From the NCBI GenBank assembly GCA_964444685.1, contig CAYUIG010000053.1, forward strand, positions 1 through 20,117: a stretch of 20,117 nucleotides of DNA. The letters run 5' to 3'. The translations under genes and the position numbers were made by a program. A model generated the notes under the pieces. The model was not told the origin of the DNA. It ran no database searches and saw only the letters and a program-made list of their open reading frames with translations. The stretch is from CAYUIG01 sp964444685. GTDB lineage: Bacteria > Gemmatimonadota > Gemmatimonadetes > Longimicrobiales > RSA9. This document shows, piece by piece, positions 16,101-20,117 of this stretch; the first letter of the stretch is position 1; the number at the start of each line of letters is the position of its first letter.

Positions 16101-16411
16101 AGGATCGGCAGCGCGTTGGTCTGCTGGAAGTCGGTGTGCGACGCGTAGAGGATGAGCGGCTTCCGCTCGCTGAACTCGTGCTGGAGCACGCGCGACAGCC
16201 GCGCGTACGAACGCTCCACCATGCGCGCGCCATCCAGCGCGGCCTCGCGCTCGGCCGGGTAGTAGTGGACGTCGAAGTGGTCGGTGCGGACGATCTGGAA
16301 GTCGAAGGCGCGGTACTGGACCTTGTTGCGGCCGAAGTACTGCGCAGACGCTGCGGAGGGTGCGGCCAGCGCGGCCGCCAGCAGAGCGAGCCCGGCTGCG
16401 GCTCGCCTCAC
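13172..16411 (-). CDS. Three-part exported protein: gluzincin (peptidase MA-like) domain, TolB/PD40 propeller, outer-membrane beta-barrel
   Basis: A 1079-aa exported protein. A signal peptide (LALLAAALAAPSAASAQ, 8-24) is followed by a zincin-like domain with HELVH (H137, E138, H141) and WFMEGMAEY, whose E170 is the probable third zinc ligand. A WD40-like propeller follows with five SPDG motifs (near 305, 360, 405, 448 and 503). From about 670 to the end there is a beta-barrel of the BamA/surface-antigen type, rich in alternating aromatic/Gly strands, with YWGGPYFLRGYDGGSF and a final Phe as in outer-membrane proteins. I take GTG at 16411 as start: it gives a clean signal peptide, begins 4 bp after the rsfS stop and has GAGG 9 bases upstream; the longer open frame upstream overlaps rsfS and is not exported-like. 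Function unknown; surface proteolysis or transport are possible. Confidence 0.85.
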   Translation of the reverse strand: MRRAAAGLALLAAALAAPSAASAQYFGRNKVQYRAFDFQIVRTDHFDVHYYPAEREAALDGARMVERSYARLSRVLQHEFSERKPLILYASHTDFQQTNALPILIDEGTGGVTEALKSRMILPFTGSYADFDHVLTHELVHGFQYDVIFRRGVVNEANPFIARLPLWFMEGMAEYLSIGRIDAHTASWLRDAALSGYLRTIDEMSERDDYLSYRFGQSLWAYIGAKWGDEAIGLLLQRAPRLGIDRAFASTLGTSLEDLSAEWSASVRAAYLPEVTERTVPGTIATRLTDHDRIEDPWYLAPAISPDGERVAWLSQEDGFSFDLWLADARTGRRERRLVEAARGEGFESLRYMNSGSSFSPDGRYLAFAAKAGGQDALYLYDVERGSVWRRLKFDLSGIANPSWSPDGRRIVFSGLDGGLSDLFITDLDGNLERLTEDRYADLLPSWSPDGRSIAFSTDRGPGTDLERLTYGNLRVAIYDLGTRGIRMLPHQEEGKNLNAVWSPDGGTLIWVSDRSGTNDLYAFDLATQRLERLTQLLSGVIAITPLSPVLSWSRSGRLLFTYFEEAGYNIYALENPLALPRLPVPSTMVAAGPPSPEAGLGAAGAEDPSAPRDLRTGMSLYRTESGFRASAAPMRTRTAARPLSVMELLDSAALALPDTALFEHADYDVKFTPDVIGRPTIGAQVGGYYGNGLYGGSYIALSDMLGNHNILAAANVNGSLSDASVFVGYSFLKRRANVAGSISQFPLYRYLGSAFVPVEIDGVLREAAANLFLRDVIRTAQLSVAYPFSTFRRIEFGARGVLYDSDLLYRGVDRSTGEPLRHDDDLGSLAYFEPSAALVFDNSIFGWTGPVYGRRYRFQLSRTFGDLEFAEALVDFRNYWNIERTVVVAARLVGLTRFGADADRFSLYWGGPYFLRGYDGGSFELDSRECADSRYYTGAESLSRCPVRDQLIGSSAAFLNLEARVPVITELQIGFLGSFPPVDAVVFFDGGMAWDAEVCEETDAMRPGRCAPGAGRSVRLAWDRQRGEDPWLVREPLFSWGAGLRINIFYTVLRFDYAFPLNRPDRGGIFSVSFGPSF

Positions 16412-16415
16412 GAGC

Positions 16416-16778
16416 TCATGCCTCGATCGAACGCGCCGGAGCGTCCCCCCAGAGCCGCTCCAGCTGGTAGAATTCGCGCGCTGCCGGATGGAATACGTGC
16501 ACCACGAAGTCGATGAAGTCGATGAGCACCCATCGCCCCCCTCGCAGACCCTCCACGTGGCTTGGACGATGGCCACGCTCGCGCATCGCCTCCAGCACGT
16601 GCTCCGCAACCGAACGCACATGAATGTCCGACGTGCCGCTCGCGATCAGGAACCAGTCCGTTGCGTCCGACAGCCCGCGCAGGTCGAGGACCGTCACGTC
16701 CAGCCCCTTGCGGTCCACCACCGCTTCCACCGCCGCCGCCAGGTCGGCCGGCAAGGTCTCGTTCTTCGTCCCGTTCAT
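16416..16778 (-). CDS. rsfS: Ribosome silencing factor RsfS
   Basis: RsfS binds ribosomal protein L14 on the large subunit and blocks subunit joining when nutrients are short. The 120-aa protein carries the family core: VTVLDLRGLSDATDWFLIA (about 29-47), SGTSDIHVRSVAEHV, HVEGLRGGRWVLIDFIDFVV and VFHPAAREFYQLERLWGDAP, and the length is normal. ATG 16778 gives the standard N-terminus; the frame is open for 34 more codons, but that stretch is poorly family-like and rich in intergenic hairpin sequence. Shine-Dalgarno is weak. The usual partner gene nadD is not here; instead it follows rplI and precedes the barrel fusion by 4 bp. Confidence 0.95.
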   Translation of the reverse strand: MNGTKNETLPADLAAAVEAVVDRKGLDVTVLDLRGLSDATDWFLIASGTSDIHVRSVAEHVLEAMRERGHRPSHVEGLRGGRWVLIDFIDFVVHVFHPAAREFYQLERLWGDAPARSIEA

Positions 16779-16957
16779 TTCGCTGCCACATCCCCCAAGG
16801 TGATCTCGATGCGCGGGCTCCGCAACTTCGCGTCCGGAAACGCGCGAGGCGGGCCCGCGTTCACGCGCCCGCCTCGCCACCCGATTCCCCGCCCGACTCG
16901 CCCGCGCCCGCCCCGCCCGCCGTCGCGGGGAGGTGAAGACGCCGGACGATCCGGAGT
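16779..16957 (-). other. rplI-rsfS intergenic region with strong hairpin
   Basis: These 179 bases hold a long stem-loop at 16844-16877: GCGAGGCGGG pairs perfectly with CCCGCCTCGC, then CGCG with CGCG, closing a TTCA loop, with a two-base bulge on one side. A smaller hairpin (CCGGA/TCCGG, 16942-16954) follows the rplI stop. Neither has a proper T tract on either strand (only TTT after the large one on the minus strand), so these may be processing, attenuation or weak termination signals. No convincing promoter was seen. Confidence 0.5.
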
Positions 16958-17419
16958 CTACTCGGACTTGATGACCCAGACCTTGATCTCGGGTTTCACA
17001 TCCGCGTGCAGCCGGACGGGCACCGAGTACACGCCGAGTGCCTTGATCGGCTCCTCGAGCTGGATCTGGCGCCGGTCGACCGTGAAGTCGAGCCCCTGCT
17101 CGCCCAGCCGGTCCGCGATGTCTCCCGACGTGATCGAGCCGAACAGCTTCGACTCCTCGCCCGCCTGCGCATGGAACGTCAGCGACACGCCCTCGAGCTG
17201 CGACGCACGGCGCCGCGCCTCGAGGTACTCGCGCTTCGCCGACGCCTCCGCACGGCGGCGGTCGTCCTCGAGCTGCTTCACGTTCGCCTTCGTGGCCTCG
17301 AACGCGAAGCCCCGCGGCAGGAGATAGTTGCGCGCGTAGCCCGCACGCACCGACACGATGTCCCCGGTCTGACCCAGGTTCGTCATGTCCTCGCGCAGAA
17401 TCACCTTCACCGTCTTCAT
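16958..17419 (-). CDS. rplI: 50S ribosomal protein L9
   Basis: L9 is a large-subunit protein that binds 23S rRNA through its N-terminal domain and spans outward with a long helix. The 153-aa sequence has the N-terminal signature VKVILREDMTNLGQTGDIV and GYARNYLLPRGFAF (about 27-40), a charged connecting helix (about 44-75), and the C-terminal domain with GKLFGS-like ESKLFGSITSGDIAD and PIKALGVYSVPVRLH. The ATG at 17419 has GAGGGGA upstream, part of which overlaps the stop codon of the preceding gene (TGAGGGG), with 7 bases between stop and start. It belongs to the rpsF-rpsR-DUF2232-rplI group. Confidence 0.98.
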   Translation of the reverse strand: MKTVKVILREDMTNLGQTGDIVSVRAGYARNYLLPRGFAFEATKANVKQLEDDRRRAEASAKREYLEARRRASQLEGVSLTFHAQAGEESKLFGSITSGDIADRLGEQGLDFTVDRRQIQLEEPIKALGVYSVPVRLHADVKPEIKVWVIKSE

Positions 17420-17426
17420 CGTCCCC

Positions 17427-18326
17427 TCATGGATTCGGTCCGGTGGCGCGCGCGCGCGCCCGGATGTCCAGCCACGTGTCGCTCAATCCCACCACGACTG
17501 CCGTGGCGAGCGCGAGCGGGTACAGCAGCACGGCGGCTATGCCGCCCAGCACGAGCCCCAGCGGCCCCGGCGAGCCGAGGACCCAGATCACCGCCAGCCC
17601 CCGGAGCGCGTACAGCGCGCCCATGAACGCCAGCAGGTTCGACCCGGCGCGCGAGGCCAGCGCGCCGATCGGTGCGGCCAGCAGCACGATCCCCGCGATC
17701 AGCAGCCACACCAGCGCATCCGGGAAACGGAACTCCCGGAAGCGGCCCAGCGGCTGCACGTCCTGGAGTGCCAGCCGACGCTGGCCCCACCACGCGAGCG
17801 CCAGCGCCGCCAGCGTCGCCAGTCCCAGCAGCGCGGGATACAACGCCGACTGGAACTGGACCGCCCGGTCCAGCGCGTCGCCGAGATTCGGCGCCGTGCC
17901 CAGCCGCTCGCCGAACGCCACGACGGCCGCGTCCGCGCTCGACCGCAGCCGCGCGATGACCGCGCGGTCTGCGCGGGCCACTCCGCCGGCCACCGAAAGA
18001 ACAGCCGCGCTGCTCGCGAACGTGGCCATGACGCTGATCAGTCCGCGCGTCAGCACGCCCCAGCCGGGGCGTACGACCGTGCCCGCCACGAACCAGCCGA
18101 CAGCCATCAGCGCCCAGCCCCGCTCCACACTCGCCAGTGTGCCGCCATCCCGCGTCGGCACCACCGCGAGCAGCAGCAGCGCCCCCAGCGCCATCGGCAC
18201 CGGCCGCCGCGGCGGTAGCGCCAGCAGCGCCACCCCCAGCGGAATCGTGATCAGTACTGCCGGCTGCACCACACTGAGGATGACGGCCGCCAGTGCCAGA
18301 AGCGCAGCCGCGCCCCAGCCGGCCAC
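17427..18326 (-). CDS. Polytopic membrane protein, DUF2232/YybS-like
   Basis: A 299-aa hydrophobic protein with about eight or nine predicted membrane segments (for example near residues 5-40, 45-60, 70-90, 162-180, 207-225, 228-250 and 255-282) and one long soluble stretch (about 115-160, charged). Its pattern and especially its place between rpsR and rplI match the YybS/DUF2232 family, found there in Bacillus; the molecular role of this family is unknown. The GTG at 18326 is chosen because TGAGG, made from the rpsR stop codon, serves as its ribosome-binding site 7-10 bases upstream. The family call rests on synteny and topology more than on a motif. Confidence 0.72.
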   Translation of the reverse strand: MAGWGAAALLALAAVILSVVQPAVLITIPLGVALLALPPRRPVPMALGALLLLAVVPTRDGGTLASVERGWALMAVGWFVAGTVVRPGWGVLTRGLISVMATFASSAAVLSVAGGVARADRAVIARLRSSADAAVVAFGERLGTAPNLGDALDRAVQFQSALYPALLGLATLAALALAWWGQRRLALQDVQPLGRFREFRFPDALVWLLIAGIVLLAAPIGALASRAGSNLLAFMGALYALRGLAVIWVLGSPGPLGLVLGGIAAVLLYPLALATAVVVGLSDTWLDIRARARATGPNP

Positions 18327-18333
18327 CCGGACC

Positions 18334-18579
18334 TCAGGCGTGATAACTCCGCACGTACGGCACGAGCGCGAGATAACGCGCCCGCTTGATCGCCGTCTGC
18401 ACCTGCCGCTGATGACGTGCGCACATGCCCGTCATCCGCCGCGGCAGCATCTTGCCCTGCTCCGTCATGAACCGGCTCAGAGACCGCTCGTCCTTGTAGT
18501 TGATCTGACGGATCCCCGACTCGCACAGCGGACACGTCTTCGCCCGCCGCGAACCGCCGCCGGCGCTACTCCTCTTCAT
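18334..18579 (-). CDS. rpsR: 30S ribosomal protein S18 (zinc-binding form)
   Basis: S18 is a small-subunit protein that pairs with S6 on the 16S rRNA platform. The 81-aa sequence has the core INYKDERSLSRFMTEQGKML and ARHQRQVQTAIKRARYLALV. It keeps C16 and C19 (CPLC) plus C53 and H56 (CARH), the pattern of zinc-containing S18 paralogues. In many bacteria a single-stranded DNA-binding protein gene separates rpsF and rpsR; here the ATG at 18579 overlaps the end of rpsF by 14 bases, with AGGA for ribosome binding inside the acidic tail codons of S6. Confidence 0.97.
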   Translation of the reverse strand: MKRSSAGGGSRRAKTCPLCESGIRQINYKDERSLSRFMTEQGKMLPRRMTGMCARHQRQVQTAIKRARYLALVPYVRSYHA

Positions 18580-18928
18580 CGTCGTCCTCTCCTTCCGGCT
18601 TCGGCTCGCGCGTCGCGATCGACATCGGCGCCGCAGGCTCACCCTCGTGCAGCACCACGAGGTAGCGCAGCAGCTCGTCGTCGAGCTTCAGCACCCGCTC
18701 GAACTCCGGCAGCGATTCCGCCTTCGCCTCACACTGCGCGACCACGTACACGCCCGCCGTACGCTTCGCGATCGGATAGGCCAGCTGCCGGCGGCCCCAT
18801 ACGTCCACAACCTTCACTTCGCCGCCGCCGTTCCCGGTGAGCAGCTCGTGATAGCGGTCCAGCTTCTCCTGGACCCGTTCTTCCGGCAGTTGGGGATCGA
18901 AGATGTAGACGATCTCGTAGTCTCTCAC
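18566..18928 (-). CDS. rpsF: 30S ribosomal protein S6
   Basis: S6 is the small-subunit partner of S18. The 120-aa protein shows the family N-terminus RDYEIVYIFDPQLPEERVQE, VDVWGRRQLAYPIAKRTAGVYVV (around 42-64) and DDELLRYLVV, and ends in an acidic tail (EGEDDDEEE) as is common for S6. The start is a GTG at 18928, with a near-perfect GGAGGT four bases upstream. It is the first gene of the ribosomal group and has a good -10 element (TAAAAT) and a leader hairpin upstream. Confidence 0.98.
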   Translation of the reverse strand: MRDYEIVYIFDPQLPEERVQEKLDRYHELLTGNGGGEVKVVDVWGRRQLAYPIAKRTAGVYVVAQCEAKAESLPEFERVLKLDDELLRYLVVLHEGEPAAPMSIATREPKPEGEDDDEEE

Positions 18929-18951
18929 GGCACCTCCCTCGGTCTGATCGG

Positions 18952-18972
18952 CCCCGGACGCCGTGTCCGGAG
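18952..18972 (-). promoter_or_regulatory. Leader hairpin of rpsF mRNA
   Basis: In the rpsF 5' leader an 8-bp stem (CTCCGGAC with GTCCGGGG on the minus strand, one G-T pair) closes a five-base ACGGC loop. It lies between the promoter and the ribosome-binding site. Leaders of rpsF operons in many bacteria bind the S6:S18 complex to repress translation. I could not recognise that motif with certainty here, so a regulatory role is only suggested by place and shape. Confidence 0.4.
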
Positions 18973-18989
18973 CAGGAGTTCAGCCTTTT

Positions 18990-19018
18990 ATTTTATCCCC
19001 CGACAGCCTCTGAGGGAA
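18990..19018 (-). promoter_or_regulatory. Probable promoter of the rpsF operon
   Basis: On the minus strand TAAAAT (18990-18995) matches 5 of 6 bases of a -10 element in an AT-rich patch (ATAAAATAAAA) that stands out in this G+C-rich window. The position 17 bp upstream reads TTCCCT, a poor -35. The leader to the GTG of rpsF would be about 55-60 bases. Confidence 0.5.
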
Positions 19019-19027
19019 GGCCGGGGG
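18997..19027 (-). terminator. Hairpin after the pilin-like gene (possible terminator)
   Basis: CCCCCG pairs with CGGGGG and, inside, GCCT with AGGC, with a three-base bulge, directly after the stop of the pilin-like gene. The sequence that follows on the minus strand is ATAAAATAAAA, A-rich rather than T-rich, so this is not a classical intrinsic terminator. It overlaps the -35 region of the presumed rpsF promoter. Confidence 0.35.
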
Positions 19028-19028
19028 C

Positions 19029-19430
19029 CTATTTCCCGCCCCCAGGCGCTGGTTCCTCTTCCTCCTTCCCGCCCGCAGCCACACAGTCGATGGCCGACCC
19101 GTCGGAATCCGTGCGGCAGACCACGGAGGTGCCCTTGTGGGTCGCCTCGGCTGCCCAGAACGTCTCGGTGGCCTCGGTGAAGGTGATTGTGACGCCGGGA
19201 GAGAGCGCGAAGTCGTCGCCGAGCTCGGCGAGAGTGGTGGCGTAACCGCGATCGGGTGGGCGCCGATGGATCTCCTGGACGAGCCGGAGACCGTGGAGGT
19301 CGTACTGCATGGTGGCGATGTAGCCGCGTTCGCGCACCTCCACGTAGCGCGGAATCGCGATGGCCGCCAGGATTCCCATCACGATCAACACGATGAGAAT
19401 CTCGATGACGGTGAAGCCGCTTCGTCGCAC
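19029..19430 (-). CDS. Type IV pilin-like protein (prepilin N-terminal cleavage/methylation domain)
   Basis: A 133-aa pilin or pseudopilin. The class III signal is clear: a short positive leader MRRSG is cut after G5, the mature protein starts with F6, and E10 is the conserved +5 glutamate (GFTVIEILIVLIVMGILAAI), followed by the long hydrophobic assembly helix and IPRYVEVRERGYIATM. The C-terminal part has two cysteines (C105, C116) that could form the D-region disulfide and ends in an unusual Glu-rich/Gly tail (GKEEEEPAPGGGK). Start is a GTG at 19430 with GGAGG upstream. No pilus assembly genes are in the window, so it could be a type IV pilin or a type II secretion pseudopilin. Confidence 0.9.
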   Translation of the reverse strand: MRRSGFTVIEILIVLIVMGILAAIAIPRYVEVRERGYIATMQYDLHGLRLVQEIHRRPPDRGYATTLAELGDDFALSPGVTITFTEATETFWAAEATHKGTSVVCRTDSDGSAIDCVAAGGKEEEEPAPGGGK

Positions 19431-19454
19431 GTCACGCCTCCGTGGCTGTGTTTT

Positions 19455-19476
19455 GCCGTTCCCGCGTCGGAACGGC
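19455..19476. repeat. Perfect 8-bp inverted repeat between divergent genes (operator-like)
   Basis: GCCGTTCC, six bases (CGCGTC), then GGAACGGC, a perfect palindrome centred between the starts of the pilin-like gene (19430, minus) and the DUF4105 gene (19487, plus). It has T4 on its left and lies 10 bases before the plus-strand ATG. It may be a regulator binding site serving both genes or an RNA hairpin in the short leader of either. Confidence 0.55.
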
Positions 19477-19486
19477 CGCTGAACGT

Positions 19487-20117
19487 ATGCGCCTGCGCCT
19501 CCTTTGCACAGATCTTTTGTGCGCGATCCTCGCCGCCGCCCTGCCGGGCCCGGGCGCGGCCGCGGCCAGCCAGGTCGAGGACGGCGACGCGCTCACGGTG
19601 CGGCTGGTGACCGTGGCCCCGGGCACGGGCACGCTGTCACGCTTCGGCCATGGTGCGCTGTGGATCCACGACGCCGGTTCGGGCGCGGATGACGCATGGA
19701 CTTTCGGCCGCTCGGACGCGCACCGCTTCACCTTCATGAGCCTGCTCCTCCAGGGGCGTGCGGAGGTGGTGTCCGACCACGTGGATGCGCAGGAGATGCT
19801 CGAGCGGTACGCGGCGCAGGGGCGCAACGTGCGCATCCAGACACTCGACCTGGCACCGTCCGAACGCGCGCGACTGCGCGACGTCCTCGAGGCCGCACGC
19901 GGCCCGTTCCGGTACCACCTCTTCCGTTCGAACTGCACCACGCGTCTGCGCGATGCGCTCGACGCCGCGCTGGATGGCCGGCTGCACGACCTGACGGCGT
20001 CGCAACCGAGCCCGCGCACACTCCGGGCGTGGTCCGGCGACTACATGGCCGACGACCGCGTGCTCGCTGCGCTGTCCGGCCTCATACTCGCCGGCGGCAT
20101 GGATCAGCCGATCTCGG
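19487..20117 (+). CDS. Exported DUF4105-family protein (5' part, truncated by window edge)
   Basis: 210 complete codons are visible. The N-terminus has a signal peptide (MRLRLLCTDLLCAILAAALP, with a likely cleavage near AAAAS). The mature part shows LSRFGHGALWIHD (about 51-63) and YHLFRSNCTTRLRDALDAAL (about 143-162), whose Phe-Gly-His and Asn-Cys-Thr-Thr-Arg motifs characterise DUF4105 (Lnb-type N-terminal periplasmic domain), probably a cysteine-dependent enzyme fold with the His and Cys at the active site. Its natural substrate is unknown. The ATG at 19487 follows the palindrome; no strong ribosome-binding site is seen. It is divergent from the pilin-like gene and continues beyond the window. 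Confidence 0.85.
   Translation, partial: MRLRLLCTDLLCAILAAALPGPGAAAASQVEDGDALTVRLVTVAPGTGTLSRFGHGALWIHDAGSGADDAWTFGRSDAHRFTFMSLLLQGRAEVVSDHVDAQEMLERYAAQGRNVRIQTLDLAPSERARLRDVLEAARGPFRYHLFRSNCTTRLRDALDAALDGRLHDLTASQPSPRTLRAWSGDYMADDRVLAALSGLILAGGMDQPIS

Noticed and set aside
16412..16621. Longer N-terminus of the barrel-fusion protein starting inside rsfS
   Set aside because: The extra 70 residues are Cys/Ser/Arg-rich, encoded antiphase within rsfS, and would bury the signal peptide. The GTG at 16411 gives a normal exported start.

Overview
The window is about two thirds G+C and densely packed. It looks like a chromosomal stretch of a Gram-negative (diderm) bacterium. Envelope features support this: a lipoprotein with a C-terminal 'PNPF' sorting-type domain, an outer-membrane beta-barrel ending in Phe, and a SPOR protein. 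A gluzincin/TolB-propeller/beta-barrel fusion, a short SRP RNA next to dnaX and the general gene style make Gemmatimonadota (or a close FCB-group relative) my best guess. That is an inference and no marker here proves it. There is one assembly gap of exactly 100 N (6564-6663). I see no IS element, phage gene, CRISPR array, tRNA or rRNA.

Left end (1-1959): the 5' part of dnaX (minus strand) runs off the window. Upstream of it on the same strand lies the gene for the small SRP RNA (4.5S type). The SRP promoter overlaps, back to back, a plus-strand promoter for a small CoA-binding Rossmann protein. That gene and the next minus-strand gene share stop-codon bases in a CTAG.

Main block (1956-18928): thirteen co-directional minus-strand genes. 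In transcription order they are rpsF (S6), rpsR (S18), a DUF2232/YybS-like membrane protein, rplI (L9), rsfS, a 1079-aa metalloprotease-like/TolB-propeller/outer-membrane-barrel fusion, a SPOR protein with a degenerate MinD/ParA-like domain, smc, a subtilisin-like lipoprotein (interrupted by the gap), a UDP-glucuronate-4-epimerase-like protein, an RNase Z-like metallo-beta-lactamase-fold hydrolase, a DegT/DnrJ-type aminotransferase, and a type I-beta DAHP synthase. From the SPOR gene to the aminotransferase, neighbours overlap or are at most 8 bp apart, so translational coupling is likely. Visible breaks are the 135-bp space after the barrel gene, the 179-bp space between rplI and rsfS, and a 105-bp space with a possible promoter before the DAHP synthase gene.

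Right end (19029-20117): a minus-strand type IV pilin-like gene upstream of rpsF, then a divergent plus-strand exported DUF4105 protein that runs off the window. A perfect 8-bp inverted repeat lies between the two divergent starts.

The observations most worth following are these: a membrane protein joining a motif-less MinD-like domain to two SPOR domains and coupled to smc; an SMC hinge whose second half I cannot find; the three-part surface protein; and an unusual apical loop in the SRP RNA.
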